Program-made: the position numbers and the translations under genes
The notes under the pieces: model-generated
Seen by the model: only the letters and a program-made list of their open reading frames with translations
What the model was told of the DNA's origin: nothing
The model's database searches: none
Source: Photobacterium obscurum
GTDB taxonomy: Bacteria > Pseudomonadota > Gammaproteobacteria > Enterobacterales > Vibrionaceae
Assembly: GCF_026191635.1 (NCBI RefSeq)
Contig: NZ_JAKRRW010000014.1
Coordinates: 62,001 to 126,000 of the forward strand
Length of the DNA: 64,000 nt
Direction: 5' to 3'
Part shown: piece by piece, positions 10,406-21,240 of the stretch
How positions within the stretch are numbered: position 1 is the stretch's first letter
Layout of the letters: every line of letters starts with the position of its first letter

Positions 10406-11044
10406 ATGGCTGTTGCTGCCAATAAACGCTCTGTGATGACTCTGTATTCTGATGCTTCGGACATCTACAGCCATCAGGTGCGTATCGTACTAGCAGAAAA
10501 GGGTGTTAGTGTTGAAATCGAGCTGGTTGATCCAAACAACCTGCCTGAAGATCTACTGGACCTAAACCCGTACAACTCTGTTCCAACCCTGGTTGACCGT
10601 GAGCTTGCTCTTTACCAGGCCGGCATCATTATGGAGTACTTGGATGAGCGTTTCCCTCACCCACCTCTGATGCCAGTTTATCCTGTTGCTCGTGGTAACA
10701 GTCGCCTGATGATGTACCGTGTTGAGCGTAACTGGTACACCTTGGCTGAGAAAGTAAATAATGGCACGGCGGAAGAAGCAGACAAGGCACGTAAGCAATT
10801 GCGTGAAGAACTGCTTGCTTTGGCACCTGTTTTTGCCGAGTTCCCGTACTTCATGAGCGACGAATTCAGCTTGGTTGATTGCTATCTGGCTCCGCTATTG
10901 TGGCGTTTGCCTGAAATGGGTATCGAACTGACTGGTGCTGGTGCAAAAGAAGTTAAGGCGTATATGACTCGTGTATTTGAACGTGATTCATTCCTTGCTT
11001 CTCTGACTGAAGCTGAGCGTGAAATGCGCTTGGCTGGACAATAA
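10406..11044 (+). CDS. sspA: Stringent starvation protein A
   Basis: SspA has a glutathione-S-transferase fold and binds RNA polymerase, modulating transcription in starvation, acid stress and virulence. The 212-residue protein has the thioredoxin-like N-domain (VMTLYSDASDIYSHQVRIVL) and the helical GST C-domain; the catalytic residue of true GSTs is absent, as usual for SspA. The frame is open 12 codons further upstream, but the ATG at 10406 follows GGAGG (10396-10400) at 5 bases. The stop overlaps the start of sspB by one base, so the pair is coupled. Confidence 0.96.
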   Translation: MAVAANKRSVMTLYSDASDIYSHQVRIVLAEKGVSVEIELVDPNNLPEDLLDLNPYNSVPTLVDRELALYQAGIIMEYLDERFPHPPLMPVYPVARGNSRLMMYRVERNWYTLAEKVNNGTAEEADKARKQLREELLALAPVFAEFPYFMSDEFSLVDCYLAPLLWRLPEMGIELTGAGAKEVKAYMTRVFERDSFLASLTEAEREMRLAGQ

Positions 11045-11553
11045 TGGATATGGAAAAAATGACGCCGCGTCGCCCTTATCTGGCGCGCGCGTTTTACGAC
11101 TGGTTGGTCGATAATGATCTGACACCTCACCTGGTTGTGGATGCCACATTGCCAGGCGTTAAGGTGCCGATGGAGTTTGTCAGTGACGGTCAAATCGTTC
11201 TGAACATTGCTCCGCGTGCGGTGGGCAACCTGGAACTGGGTAATGAAGCAATCAGCTTCAATGCCCGTTTCAGCGGCCGTCCGCATTCTGTGATTGTTCC
11301 TATGTATGCTGCATTGGCTATTTATGCCCGTGAAAACGGGGCTGGTACCATGTTTGAGCCGGAACCGGCTTATGCGGCAGATATGACGGATATCGAGATT
11401 ACAGATGACGAGAGTCACTATGAGGAAATAGCAGATACCGCCGAGGAGACCCTGTCTCCGGTTGCTGCCGTGACTGAACTGGGTGACGACAACGGTCCTG
11501 ATGATGAGCCGCCTCGTCCGCGTGGTCGACCAAGCCTTCGCGTCGTTAAATAA
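11044..11553 (+). CDS. sspB: ClpXP protease specificity factor SspB
   Basis: SspB tethers SsrA-tagged proteins, from stalled ribosomes, to ClpX for degradation by ClpXP. The folded N-domain (about residues 5-112) includes VPMEFVSDGQIVLNIAPRAVGNLELG, part of the tag-binding groove. A flexible acidic linker and the C-terminal ClpX-binding peptide RGRPSLRVVK follow. The length of 169 is close to E. coli's 165. It overlaps sspA by one base and ends at a bidirectional terminator. Confidence 0.96.
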   Translation: MDMEKMTPRRPYLARAFYDWLVDNDLTPHLVVDATLPGVKVPMEFVSDGQIVLNIAPRAVGNLELGNEAISFNARFSGRPHSVIVPMYAALAIYARENGAGTMFEPEPAYAADMTDIEITDDESHYEEIADTAEETLSPVAAVTELGDDNGPDDEPPRPRGRPSLRVVK

Positions 11554-11557
11554 AAAA

Positions 11558-11585
11558 ACGCAGCCTTCTGGCTGCGTTTTCTTTT
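11558..11585. terminator. Bidirectional terminator between sspB and dolP
   Basis: The stem ACGCAGCC/GGCTGCGT with loop TTCT has an A-run on the left and TTTTCTTTTT on the right. It can serve both converging transcripts. Confidence 0.88.
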
Positions 11586-11616
11586 TCCTGCTTTGCTTGT
11601 TATCGCATTTTCGCGC

Positions 11617-12153
11617 TTATTGCGGATATTCGAAAACTTTTACCACCTTCTTGACCCCAGAAACGTTGCGGGCAATTTCCGTGGCAATATTGCCTTGTTC
11701 GCGGGTGACATAACCGAGCAGGTAGACTTCCTGTCCTTCAGTGATCACCTTGATCGAAACATCTTTCAGCTTTTTGCTGCCAATCATCTGAGATTTAACC
11801 TTGGTGGTGATCCAGCTGTCTTTGCTGACTTCTCCCAGTTGCGGCAGCGGGCGGATCTGTACCTGGTTGTACACGGTTTCCACATTCTTTAATGCTCGAA
11901 CCTGCTCAGCCAGCTGCTGACTGGTTGGTTGATCTATCGCCTGGCCGACGAGCAGTACCTTGCCATCAATGGCCACAGCGTTAACCCGTGCATTCTGGCG
12001 GTAGGGCGGCTTGTTGACCAGGCCGCCGACTTCCATTTCAATCTCCTGATCGAACCACTGCTGCTTGGTGCTGCGGGGGTCGGTCGGCGTGATCCCGGAA
12101 CACCCCTGAAGAGCGAAAAGTACTGCAATAAGCAGGATCCGGTACATCTTCAT
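11617..12153 (-). CDS. dolP: DolP (YraP), dual-BON-domain outer-membrane lipoprotein
   Basis: The 178-residue protein starts with a lipoprotein signal peptide ending in LQGC (Cys17). Two BON domains follow, about residues 40-110 and 115-178. In E. coli DolP, formerly YraP, such a lipoprotein supports outer-membrane integrity, interacts with the BAM machinery and collects at division sites. It is the last gene of the lpoA-yraN-diaA-dolP run on the minus strand, starting 3 bases after diaA. The ATG at 12153 follows AAGGA at a good distance. Confidence 0.92.
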   Translation of the reverse strand: MKMYRILLIAVLFALQGCSGITPTDPRSTKQQWFDQEIEMEVGGLVNKPPYRQNARVNAVAIDGKVLLVGQAIDQPTSQQLAEQVRALKNVETVYNQVQIRPLPQLGEVSKDSWITTKVKSQMIGSKKLKDVSIKVITEGQEVYLLGYVTREQGNIATEIARNVSGVKKVVKVFEYPQ

Positions 12154-12156
12154 GGC

Positions 12157-12750
<594 letters not shown>

Positions 12751-13125
12751 TTAACCTTCAACTAGGGTGTTGGTAAACCACTCAATCTGGTGATCGGCGC
12801 CCTGGATAGACACCACATCAAACCGGAATTCAGTGTGTTCGGCTGAAAAGCCGTTTTTCTGTAGCCAAAACAGGGCGGCCCGTTTTAGCTTTTGCTGTTT
12901 ACGCCAGTTTACCGCTTCAGCGGCAGAACCGTAATGTGCATTTTTGCGGAATTTGACTTCAACAAAGACCCAGCACGACCGGTCGCGCATGATGACATCG
13001 ATCTCACTGCTTCTGCACTGAAAGTTTCGGCATACCGGCTTGAGGCCATGGCGGCACAGAAACTGCTCCGCCATTGCCTCGTAGGCTTGTCCCTGCTTAC
13101 GCTTATTGAGCGGGTTCAATGCCAT
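12751..13125 (-). CDS. yraN: YraN, UPF0102 putative endonuclease-like protein
   Basis: The protein has 124 residues and a predicted PD-(D/E)XK nuclease-like core: SSEIDVIMRD followed by WVFVEVKFR, then the basic segment KQQKLKRAALFWLQK. The cellular role of this family is not established. The frame opens 18 codons earlier, inside lpoA, but the ATG at 13125 gives the family N-terminus MALNPLNKRKQGQAYE. Even so it overlaps the end of lpoA by 23 bases. No strong ribosome-binding site is seen, consistent with translation coupled to lpoA. Confidence 0.85.
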   Translation of the reverse strand: MALNPLNKRKQGQAYEAMAEQFLCRHGLKPVCRNFQCRSSEIDVIMRDRSCWVFVEVKFRKNAHYGSAAEAVNWRKQQKLKRAALFWLQKNGFSAEHTEFRFDVVSIQGADHQIEWFTNTLVEG

Positions 13126-14941
13126 TGCCGGAGAATATCGCCCAGCTGATCTGGCGCTGGATGACACACTGGTCATCAATGCTCAGTTGGCCGGTCTTGC
13201 CCTGGGTCGAGTAATTGTCGACGACACGCATTTGCGGCAGCTCGGCAATCATCTTGTAGGCATCCATACCAAATGCATGCAGACGGATATCGGTATTTTT
13301 TTGGTTAGGCCACAGCTCGTTATAGCGCTCCATAAAGTTATGGTTGGCATCAATCAGCAGCGGGATGTCACTGAACTCAATGCCGCGTAGCTCGTTCATG
13401 TCGCTATTGCTGTCAGGGTAGCTTCGGGAGCTGGCATACAGCTTCGGCTGAGCCATATCCGGGTTGATCGCGACTTCAATAAACGGCTTGAGCAAGGTAA
13501 GCTCATTTTTGTTGGCGACCAGATATACCGCGTCGGTATCGCGTCGACTGCGTGGCTGAGCCTCGAGCTCCAGTCCCAGCAGTTGCTGCATCTGGTTGAT
13601 CCGCGCTTCACTCTCGGTTAGTCCGAAGACGGCGGCAATCTGCTGCTGGATTTGTTTGCGCGAGCTGAAAGAACGGATTGCCGGTGACTTACCTGTTAGT
13701 TGCTGCCATTGCTCGATGAAGGCGTTGCTGACTCGCTCACCAAAGCTGTTGCCTGGTGCAAGTACCATTGGATATTGGTGGCCTTTGGCAAACAGGTGCT
13801 GTGCCGCCTGCTCCGCTTCCTGCTCTGGCGAGAGCGAGAAGTAGCATGCATTTGGCTGGATCATGTTCAGCTGCTCAGGCTCATTCAAGGCAAGCAGGGT
13901 GATGTGAGTACTATTGCCGTGCTGGAATTCGGTTATTTTTTCTTTGCGTAGCGGGCCGATCACCAGCTCAACACCGTCTTGCTCCAGCTTGTTGATGATC
14001 GTGCTGATCGGCTCGGCTTCGGTATCATAGATGGTCAGTTCAGTCTCGGCATCGCGGCCGGTATCGTCAAGCATGGCATTGATGAAGCCGTCCCTTACCG
14101 CCTTGCCAGAGTTCTCATAGCGACCGGACAATGGCAGCAGCAGGGCCACATTGTTAAGCTGGGTGATTTCCAGCTCCATGATGGCTGTCAGCTCGGCCGG
14201 CAGATATTGGTTGGCCGGGTGGTAAGAATTCTGGTCCAGCCACTCTTCAACCACCGATTTTAGCTTGGCCGGGCGCTGGGAATAGGTGTTCTTGAGAATG
14301 CTCAGCTGTACCCAGCCGCGCAATACTGTTTCGTCTTCGTTAAGCTTGGCCGATTGCAGCTGGTTGTTATTGTAGCGGGAGAGATCATGCCACAGGTTTT
14401 GCCAGTTAGCGGCTTTCTGCTTAGTTTTCAGGTACTGATCCAGTGCCGTACGTTCACGGGCAGCGAGAAAAGACTGGTTAGTCTGGGCAAGCAGTTCGGC
14501 ACGCAGCATATGGAAACGCAGGTACTGGCTATCGGCCAGGGTCCACCAAGGCTGGAAGTTTAGCGTATCTAGCGCTGACTGGGCCTGCCCTTGCTGATAG
14601 CGGAGGGTTGCGCGGGCCAGCTGCCACTCAGCCATCTGGATTGGGCTCATCGATAGCCGCCCCAGACGGTTTGCCTGCTGCTCTGCCTGTGCCCAGCTTC
14701 CTTCTTTGATCAGGGCCTTGAGGGCAAGAATGTGCCAGTCGATGCTTTCAGCCCCTTCACTCGACTCGGCTTTGATCAGATAATTCGCTGCGCTGTCTGT
14801 CGCGGCAGCAGTAATATCGGTGACCACGGCCTGCTGTTGATTTGGCGTACTACAACCCGCCAGAATCACGGCAAGGGCTACAGGGGCTAGCAGTCGTGAT
14901 ACACTTTTACGCTTATGGGTAAAATTGAGCATTGAATTCAT
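13103..14941 (-). CDS. lpoA: LpoA, lipoprotein activator of PBP1a
   Basis: LpoA is an outer-membrane lipoprotein that reaches through the peptidoglycan to stimulate the bifunctional synthase PBP1a. The 612-residue protein has a lipobox LAGC (Cys about 29), an N-terminal helical TPR-like domain (about 40-260) and a C-terminal periplasmic-binding-protein-like domain with VALLLPLSGRYENSGKAVRDGF at its start. The length is shorter than E. coli (678) but usual for vibrios, mostly through a shorter linker. It is the first gene of a minus-strand run ending with dolP and diverges from rsmI across only 52 bases. Confidence 0.93.
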   Translation of the reverse strand: MNSMLNFTHKRKSVSRLLAPVALAVILAGCSTPNQQQAVVTDITAAATDSAANYLIKAESSEGAESIDWHILALKALIKEGSWAQAEQQANRLGRLSMSPIQMAEWQLARATLRYQQGQAQSALDTLNFQPWWTLADSQYLRFHMLRAELLAQTNQSFLAARERTALDQYLKTKQKAANWQNLWHDLSRYNNNQLQSAKLNEDETVLRGWVQLSILKNTYSQRPAKLKSVVEEWLDQNSYHPANQYLPAELTAIMELEITQLNNVALLLPLSGRYENSGKAVRDGFINAMLDDTGRDAETELTIYDTEAEPISTIINKLEQDGVELVIGPLRKEKITEFQHGNSTHITLLALNEPEQLNMIQPNACYFSLSPEQEAEQAAQHLFAKGHQYPMVLAPGNSFGERVSNAFIEQWQQLTGKSPAIRSFSSRKQIQQQIAAVFGLTESEARINQMQQLLGLELEAQPRSRRDTDAVYLVANKNELTLLKPFIEVAINPDMAQPKLYASSRSYPDSNSDMNELRGIEFSDIPLLIDANHNFMERYNELWPNQKNTDIRLHAFGMDAYKMIAELPQMRVVDNYSTQGKTGQLSIDDQCVIQRQISWAIFSGNGIEPAQ

Positions 14942-14993
14942 TCAACTGTGACAAATTACTCTCTATATTAATTGCAGATGAGATCTTAGACAA

Positions 14994-15854
14994 ATGAGTG
15001 AGACCAATTCATGCATGGTAGATGTCGCAACTTTGTACATCGTACCTACACCAATCGGTAATTTAGCGGACATCACACAGCGTGCATTGGATGTATTAGC
15101 AAATGTAGACATCATTGCCGCGGAAGATACACGCCATACATCGCGCTTGTTGACACATTTCTCAATCTCAACCCGCACCTTTGCGCTTCATGACCATAAT
15201 GAGCAGCAAAAAGCCGACTACCTGATCGAAAAGCTTCAGGCCGGTACGAGCATCGCGTTGGTTTCCGATGCCGGTACACCGCTGATTAGTGATCCAGGAT
15301 ACCATCTGGTCAACCGTTGTCGTCAGGCGGGGGTTAAAGTCGTGCCTCTTCCTGGTCCTTGTGCCGTGGTTACGGCACTGAGTGGGGCTGGCTTGCCGTC
15401 TGACCGCTTTAGCTTTGAAGGCTTCCTGCCGCCGAAAAGCAAAGGGCGCAAGGATCGTTTTCAAGAGCTGGCCAACGATGAGCGGACGATGATTTTCTAC
15501 GAGTCACCGCATCGGATCATGGATTCGCTGGCTGATATGCTTGATGTGCTAGGGCCGGAGCGCCAGGTCGTACTGGCTCGTGAGCTGACCAAGACTTATG
15601 AAACTATTCATGGCGCGCCGCTGGGCGAGTTGGTTGAGTGGCTAGGTGAAGACAGCAATCGCACCCGAGGCGAAATGGTGTTGCTGGTGGCCGGCCACCG
15701 CGCGCAGAAAGATGAATTGCCAGCTGACGCGTTACGTACCGTCACCCTGCTGACAAAGGAGCTGCCACTGAAGAAGGCAGCGGCATTGGCTGCCGAAATC
15801 CACGGCGTGAAGAAGAATGCGCTGTATAAGTGGGGATTGGAGAACCTCGATTAA
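14994..15854 (+). CDS. rsmI: 16S rRNA 2'-O-ribose methyltransferase RsmI
   Basis: RsmI methylates the 2'-OH of C1402 of 16S rRNA in the decoding centre, using SAM. The 286 residues have the tetrapyrrole-methylase fold: [19 protein letters not shown] near the start, [25 protein letters not shown], and [16 protein letters not shown]. Its partner for the N4 position of the same base, rsmH, lies about 840 bases downstream beyond rnpB, so both enzymes for C1402 are neighbours here. The start follows a short spacer from lpoA, and the shared divergent region must hold both promoters. Confidence 0.96.
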   Translation: MSETNSCMVDVATLYIVPTPIGNLADITQRALDVLANVDIIAAEDTRHTSRLLTHFSISTRTFALHDHNEQQKADYLIEKLQAGTSIALVSDAGTPLISDPGYHLVNRCRQAGVKVVPLPGPCAVVTALSGAGLPSDRFSFEGFLPPKSKGRKDRFQELANDERTMIFYESPHRIMDSLADMLDVLGPERQVVLARELTKTYETIHGAPLGELVEWLGEDSNRTRGEMVLLVAGHRAQKDELPADALRTVTLLTKELPLKKAAALAAEIHGVKKNALYKWGLENLD

Positions 15855-15921
15855 TTTCGCTCTCTTTTTGACCGCTCTTGGATGTTGTTGGATTTTTCAC
15901 TGGTAACTGTGACCCGAGTCC

Positions 15922-15929
15922 TATACAAT
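15922..15929 (+). promoter_or_regulatory. Probable -10 element of rnpB
   Basis: TATACAAT ends 8 bases before the predicted 5' end of the RNase P RNA, which is right for a -10 box. The -35 region is not obvious. Confidence 0.55.
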
Positions 15930-15937
15930 CCGTCGCC

Positions 15938-16320
<383 letters not shown>

Positions 16321-16329
16321 TTTCAGAAT

Positions 16330-16382
16330 AAAAGGTGATGTCATGCTTTGGAAACAGGGCGGGCATCACCTTTTATCGTTTT
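16330..16382 (+). terminator. Terminator after rnpB
   Basis: An 11-bp stem AAAAGGTGATG/CATCACCTTTT with a 23-base loop is followed by ATCGTTTT. Its position 10 bases after rnpB suggests it ends the precursor transcript. Confidence 0.75.
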
Positions 16383-16693
16383 AGGGCTCAATTTCACAAA
16401 ATTGAATTATTTAGCCTGCATCTGTCTGGTATCAATGCAAAGTCTTCATAAAGCAATATCATTTGTTTGTCAGAAATCCGGCCTCTCGCTTGACAACTTT
16501 TTTGTCTCATACGTACACTTTGCGGTGGGATTTTGCGGGAAAAGCCGTTTTTTAACGTTAAATGAATGTGCTTAATTGCGTAATGCCATGATCTGGCAGG
16601 CAATTCCTTCTGAATACACTCTTTCAAGCTGAGGTCGCGACAGTAATATCTGGGTGTCCTTGGTGAGCTTTCACTACAGCTGAAGTTATTTTT
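16383..16693 (+). other. rnpB-rsmH intergenic region with dcw promoter, mraZ absent
   Basis: These 311 bases hold the promoter for the dcw cluster and a leader of about 165 bases. mraZ, which heads this cluster in many bacteria, would need about 450 bases and is not here. A 106-codon minus-strand frame overlapping the start of rsmH has no recognisable protein character. Confidence 0.7.
16490..16519 (+). promoter_or_regulatory. Promoter of the dcw cluster (rsmH onward)
   Basis: A perfect TTGACA (16490-16495) and TACACT (16514-16519) are 18 bases apart. Just downstream, TGGGA (16526-16530) and CGGGA (16536-16540) are spaced by 5 bases, resembling the TGGGN direct repeats bound by MraZ at the E. 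coli mra promoter. Confidence 0.65.
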
Positions 16694-17641
16694 ATGTCTG
16701 AACAATTTGAGCACGTTTCCGTTTTACTCCATGAATCTGTTGACGGTCTGGCGATCAAGCCAGATGGTATCTACATCGACGGCACTTTCGGCCGTGGTGG
16801 ACATAGCCGTCTAATCTTATCTCAGCTGGGTGAAAACGGCCGTCTTTACAGTATTGACCGCGACCCGCAGGCGATAGCAGAAGCGCAGACAATCGATGAT
16901 CCGCGCTTTACCATCATTCACGGCCCGTTTTCCGGTATGGCTAAATACATGGAAGAGCGTGATCTGATTGGCCGTGTCGATGGGGTGCTGCTGGATCTTG
17001 GTGTATCTTCGCCGCAGCTAGATGATGCCGAGCGTGGTTTCAGCTTTATGCGTGACGGCCCGCTGGATATGCGTATGGATCCGACTTCAGGGATCTCCGC
17101 GGCGGAATGGCTGGCGGAAGCCGATGCCGATGATATTGCCTGGGTACTGAAAGAATTTGGTGAAGAGCGTTTTGCCAAGCGTATTGCCCGTGGCATCGTC
17201 GCCCACCGCGAGAACGAAGAGAAAGAGCCGTTGACGCGCACTACGCAGTTAGCGAGTCTTATTGCAGAAGTCTCCCCGTTCAGAGACAAGCACAAGCACC
17301 CGGCGACCCGCAGCTTCCAGGCGATTCGTATTTATATCAACAGTGAGCTGGAAGAGATTGATACAGCGCTGCATGGTGCGGTCAAGGTACTGGCTCCGGG
17401 CGGTCGTCTGTCTGTGATCAGTTTCCATTCATTGGAAGATCGTATGGTGAAGCGCTTTATTCGCAAGCAGAGTAAAGGACCAGAAGTGCCAGCTGGCCTG
17501 CCGTTGACCGAAGAGCAAATCAAAGCGCTGGGCTCGGCAGATTTGAAGACGGTAGGCAAGGCTATCAAGCCGTCACAGTCTGAAGTCAGCGATAACGCAC
17601 GCTCGCGTAGTTCTGTGTTGCGTCTGGCTGAGCGCGTATGA
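16694..17641 (+). CDS. rsmH: 16S rRNA N4-methyltransferase RsmH (MraW)
   Basis: RsmH methylates N4 of C1402 of 16S rRNA, using SAM. The 315 residues include the N-terminal [13 protein letters not shown], the SAM-binding [11 protein letters not shown], and [22 protein letters not shown], all hallmarks of the family. Its C-terminal [15 protein letters not shown] and [12 protein letters not shown] segments are intact. It is the first gene of the dcw cluster here because mraZ is absent. Its stop overlaps the ftsL start by four bases. Confidence 0.97.
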   Translation: MSEQFEHVSVLLHESVDGLAIKPDGIYIDGTFGRGGHSRLILSQLGENGRLYSIDRDPQAIAEAQTIDDPRFTIIHGPFSGMAKYMEERDLIGRVDGVLLDLGVSSPQLDDAERGFSFMRDGPLDMRMDPTSGISAAEWLAEADADDIAWVLKEFGEERFAKRIARGIVAHRENEEKEPLTRTTQLASLIAEVSPFRDKHKHPATRSFQAIRIYINSELEEIDTALHGAVKVLAPGGRLSVISFHSLEDRMVKRFIRKQSKGPEVPAGLPLTEEQIKALGSADLKTVGKAIKPSQSEVSDNARSRSSVLRLAERV

Positions 17642-17958
17642 GTTCGGCGCCGGAACCGTCAGAGAATTTAGCTGGTCTGATCGCACGGGATCTTGTGTCG
17701 GTCGGGCGGGCTCAGTCTGTTCTTTTGGTTCTGGTGCTTATTTCTGCCCTGGGGGTGGTACTTGTCACCCACCATTCACGCCAGCTGATCGCCCAGCAGG
17801 AGCAGTTGCTGATTGAGCGGGATCAGCTGGATATTGAGTGGCGGAATCAGATCCTTGAAGAAAACTCACTGGCGGAGCACAGCCGGATTGAGCGGTTAGC
17901 CGAGAAGGAGCTGGAAATGAAGCGTCCTTCAAGAGACAGCGAAGTCGTCGTGCAGTAA
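17638..17958 (+). CDS. ftsL: Cell division protein FtsL
   Basis: FtsL is a small bitopic protein of the FtsQLB complex that activates septal synthesis by FtsWI. The 106 residues have a short cytoplasmic tail, one membrane helix (about 26-46, [21 protein letters not shown]) and a periplasmic coiled coil (about 50-95, rich in E, Q and R). Sequence conservation in this family is low, so the call rests on layout and on the position between rsmH and ftsI. It overlaps rsmH by four bases. Confidence 0.93.
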   Translation: MSSAPEPSENLAGLIARDLVSVGRAQSVLLVLVLISALGVVLVTHHSRQLIAQQEQLLIERDQLDIEWRNQILEENSLAEHSRIERLAEKELEMKRPSRDSEVVVQ

Positions 17959-17966
17959 TTAATTTG

Positions 17967-19736
17967 ATGAATATATTTAAGCGCCAAAAATCAGAGAATC
18001 AGCGTCGCCAGAAAGCGCCACCGGTTTTTATCCCGTGGCGCTTTGGTGTTATATGTGGTTGCGTCGTGTTGGCCTTGGGGGCCCTGATTGGGCGGGCTGC
18101 CTATATTCAGGTGCTAGAGCCCGGAAAACTGATCCAGGAAGGCGATATGCGCTCGCTGCGTGTCAAAGCAATGCCTTCTGCCCGTGGTATTATCTCCGAT
18201 CGCAATGATGAACAGCTGGCGGTCAGCGTGCCGGTACAGGCCGTCTGGGCCGATCCTGTCCAAATCTATAAAAATGGTGGTATCCAGGTTCAGGAGCGCT
18301 GGTTTGCGCTGGCTGATGTCCTCGGTCTCGACCGCCAGAAATTACTCTCCCGCCTTGAGAAGAACAAAAAGCGTCGTTTTATCTACCTCCAGCGCCAGGT
18401 CAGTCCGGCAATGGCGGCGTATGTCAATAAACTAAAATTACCGGGGATTGGTCTGAAAGACGAATCCCGTCGTTTTTATCCTGCTGGTGAAGTCAGTGCC
18501 CACCTGATCGGAGTAACCGGTATCGACAGCCATGGCCTTGAAGGGGTCGAGCGTACTTATGACGGTTGGCTGACCGGCGAGCCGGGGCGCCGGACGGTAC
18601 GCAAAGACCGTTATGGCCGGGTGGTTGAGAATATTTCCCTTAAGAAGCGTGAGCCGGGCCAGCCGCTGACTCTGAGTATCGACCAGCGTTTGCAGGCCGT
18701 CGCCTACCGGGCGGTCAAGCAGGCCGTGGCTGATTATCAGGCCACCTCGGCCACTGTCGTGATGGTCGATGTCCGTACCGGCGAGATCCTGGCGATGGTC
18801 AATGCGCCTTCTTATAACCCAAACAACCGTAACCAGCTCCAGAGTTTCAGGATGCGTAATCGCTCAATCACCGATGCGATGGAACCGGGTTCGACGATCA
18901 AGCCGTTTGTGGTGTTGGCTGCGATGGAAAACGGTGTGGCCGATGAAGAAACCATTATCGATACCGGCAATGGCCTGATGCAGATAGGCGGTAGCCGGGT
19001 GCGTGATGTGTCCCGGGTCGGTAAGGCCAATCTGGCGAAGATCCTTCAGAAGTCCAGTAACATCGGGGTTAGTAAGCTCTCTTTGGCGATGCCGATAGAT
19101 GCCGTGCTGGGTATGTACAGCAGTGTCGGCTTAGGCGACGCCTCGGGGATCAACTTGATCGGTGAGGCACAGGGCTTTTTCCCTGACCGTCGCCGTTGGT
19201 CGGATTTCGAGCGGGCAACGCTGGCGTTTGGCTACGGTATTTCCGTCACCCCGATTCAGCTGGTACGTGCCTATGCCACCCTTGGTGCCATGGGCGTGAG
19301 CCGTCCGCTATCGATTTTGAAAACTGAAGAAGTGGTTCCGGGGCGCCAGGTTGTTTCTACAGAAAATACCCGCAAGTTACTGAACATGTTAGAGATGGTG
19401 ACCGGCAAAGGAGGGAGTGCCAAGCGTGCTGCCGTGCCGGGCTACCGGGTCGGGGCGAAGACGGGTACCGCCAAGAAGGCCGCTGCCGGCGGATACAGTG
19501 ATGAATATATTGCGATGACGGCTGGCCTGGCACCAATCAGCAACCCTCGCCTGGCGATGGTTGTGGTGGTGAACGAACCACAGGGCGATAAATATTATGG
19601 CGGTGCCATTGCAGCGCCAATTTTCTCTGAAGTGATGGAAAGTGCACTCCAGATTTTGAACGTTCCGCCAGATGCCGGAACGAATGAACAGTTAAATATC
19701 GTACATAACAGAGGCAATGCGCATGCCGGTACCTAA
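17967..19736 (+). CDS. ftsI: Septal peptidoglycan transpeptidase FtsI (PBP3)
   Basis: FtsI cross-links septal peptidoglycan with the FtsW glycosyltransferase. The 589-residue protein has one N-terminal membrane helix (about 24-45), a pedestal domain, and a class B penicillin-binding domain with STIK (Ser309 as the nucleophile), SSN (363-365) and KTGT (498-501). The codon before the ATG at 17967 is an in-frame TTG; I use the ATG. The ribosome-binding site is weak and ftsL ends only 8 bases upstream, suggesting coupled translation. The C-terminal tail overlaps the start of murE. Confidence 0.96.
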   Translation: MNIFKRQKSENQRRQKAPPVFIPWRFGVICGCVVLALGALIGRAAYIQVLEPGKLIQEGDMRSLRVKAMPSARGIISDRNDEQLAVSVPVQAVWADPVQIYKNGGIQVQERWFALADVLGLDRQKLLSRLEKNKKRRFIYLQRQVSPAMAAYVNKLKLPGIGLKDESRRFYPAGEVSAHLIGVTGIDSHGLEGVERTYDGWLTGEPGRRTVRKDRYGRVVENISLKKREPGQPLTLSIDQRLQAVAYRAVKQAVADYQATSATVVMVDVRTGEILAMVNAPSYNPNNRNQLQSFRMRNRSITDAMEPGSTIKPFVVLAAMENGVADEETIIDTGNGLMQIGGSRVRDVSRVGKANLAKILQKSSNIGVSKLSLAMPIDAVLGMYSSVGLGDASGINLIGEAQGFFPDRRRWSDFERATLAFGYGISVTPIQLVRAYATLGAMGVSRPLSILKTEEVVPGRQVVSTENTRKLLNMLEMVTGKGGSAKRAAVPGYRVGAKTGTAKKAAAGGYSDEYIAMTAGLAPISNPRLAMVVVVNEPQGDKYYGGAIAAPIFSEVMESALQILNVPPDAGTNEQLNIVHNRGNAHAGT

Positions 19737-21240
19737 ACAGAATAATAAAGTGGGAGCATTGCTGTCTCCGTGGATCGTGGCAACAGCTTTGCCTGCTGGG
19801 CTTGCTGATATCCAATTGACCGGCCTGACCTTAGACAGCCGTCAGATACGTGGCGGTGAGATGTTTGTGGCTGTAAAGGGCCATACCGTTGATGGTCGCC
19901 GCTTTATTCCTACCGCGATAGAATCCGGTGCCGCAGTGATCCTTGCCGAGGCCGAAGGGGTTGCAGAGCACGGTGAAGTAGCCTGTCAGGACGGTACTTT
20001 TATTATTTACCTTCGCGAGTTGGGGCTGTTGCTGTCGGCTATTGCCAGCCGTTTTTACGACCAGCCGGATCAGTCGCTTAAACTGGTGGCAGTCACTGGT
20101 ACCAATGGCAAAACGACCATCAGCCAACTGCTGGCCCAGTGGGCCGAGCAGCTGGGTTACCGGGCAGGTGTGATGGGCACCACCGGAAACGGCTTGTTGC
20201 AACAGTTGCAGCCGGCAGTGAATACCACTGGTAGCGCAATTGAAATCCAGCAGGTATTGGCCGATCTGGTCAGTGACGGCGCCGACTTTGCGGCGATGGA
20301 GGTTTCCTCCCATGGCTTGGTTCAGGGACGAGTGAAAGCGTTGAATTTTGCCGCCAGTATCTTTACCAACCTGAGCCGAGATCATCTGGACTACCATGGC
20401 GACATGGCCAATTATGCCGAAGCTAAAAAAATCTTGTTTACCGAACATCAGGCCGGGATGGCGGTCATCAATGCCGACGATGCTGTTGGTCGCGACTGGT
20501 TGGTTTCCCTGCCGGATGCAGTTGCCGTTGCCTGTGAACAGTCATCCCTGAGCCAGCACCAAGGTCGCAGGCTATGGCTGGAGCAGGTGGAATACAGCAC
20601 TCAGGGCGTTACCGTCCGTTTTGACTCGTCATGGGGGGCTGGACAGTTCACCGCGCCGCTGGTCGGGTCGTTTAATGTCATGAACCTGCTGTTGGCGTTG
20701 GCGACTCTGTTGGCCACAGGACACTCTCTGTCTCAGCTGATTGAGACGGCACCCAAGCTACAAGCCGTAATTGGCAGAATGGAAGTTTTTCAAAAGCCTG
20801 ACAAACCTATGATGGTTGTTGACTATGCTCATACCCCCGATGCGCTGGAGAAAGCGCTGCAGGCATTGCGAGTGCACTGCACCGGCAAACTGTGGTGCAT
20901 CTTTGGCTGCGGCGGTGATCGCGATAACGGCAAGCGGCCGATGATGGCCGAAATTGCCGAGCACCTCGCTGATCGGGTCATTTTGACTGACGATAACCCA
21001 CGTAGTGAAGACCCGGCATTGATTGTTGCCGATATGCTGGCTGGCTTGAAAAAGCCGGAATCAGCCGTGGTGTTACATGACCGCAGAGAAGCCTGTAAGT
21101 GGGCACTAACTCAAGCTGGCGAGGACGATATTGTGCTGGTGGCAGGTAAGGGACATGAGGATTATCAAATCCTGGCAGATCGTACGATTCATTACTCTGA
21201 CCGAGAAACCGTTCAGGCATTACTGGAGAAAAGCGCATGA
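19723..21240 (+). CDS. murE: UDP-MurNAc-L-Ala-D-Glu:meso-diaminopimelate ligase MurE
   Basis: MurE adds meso-diaminopimelate as the third residue of the peptidoglycan stem peptide, using ATP. The protein has the Mur-ligase P-loop [11 protein letters not shown], the central-domain [13 protein letters not shown], and the DNPRSEDP motif that marks diaminopimelate-specific rather than lysine-specific enzymes. Two starts are possible. The ATG at 19723 lies 8 bases after GAGG (505 residues), while 19717 lies only 2 bases after it, so I prefer 19723. The gene overlaps the end of ftsI and overlaps murF by four bases. Confidence 0.95.
   Translation: MPVPKQNNKVGALLSPWIVATALPAGLADIQLTGLTLDSRQIRGGEMFVAVKGHTVDGRRFIPTAIESGAAVILAEAEGVAEHGEVACQDGTFIIYLRELGLLLSAIASRFYDQPDQSLKLVAVTGTNGKTTISQLLAQWAEQLGYRAGVMGTTGNGLLQQLQPAVNTTGSAIEIQQVLADLVSDGADFAAMEVSSHGLVQGRVKALNFAASIFTNLSRDHLDYHGDMANYAEAKKILFTEHQAGMAVINADDAVGRDWLVSLPDAVAVACEQSSLSQHQGRRLWLEQVEYSTQGVTVRFDSSWGAGQFTAPLVGSFNVMNLLLALATLLATGHSLSQLIETAPKLQAVIGRMEVFQKPDKPMMVVDYAHTPDALEKALQALRVHCTGKLWCIFGCGGDRDNGKRPMMAEIAEHLADRVILTDDNPRSEDPALIVADMLAGLKKPESAVVLHDRREACKWALTQAGEDDIVLVAGKGHEDYQILADRTIHYSDRETVQALLEKSA

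Noticed and set aside
10882..11418. 178-codon minus-strand frame antisense to sspA/sspB
   Set aside because: It is a shadow of two well-conserved genes and resembles no known protein.
16394..16714. 106-codon minus-strand frame before rsmH
   Set aside because: It overlaps the dcw promoter and the rsmH start and has no recognisable features.
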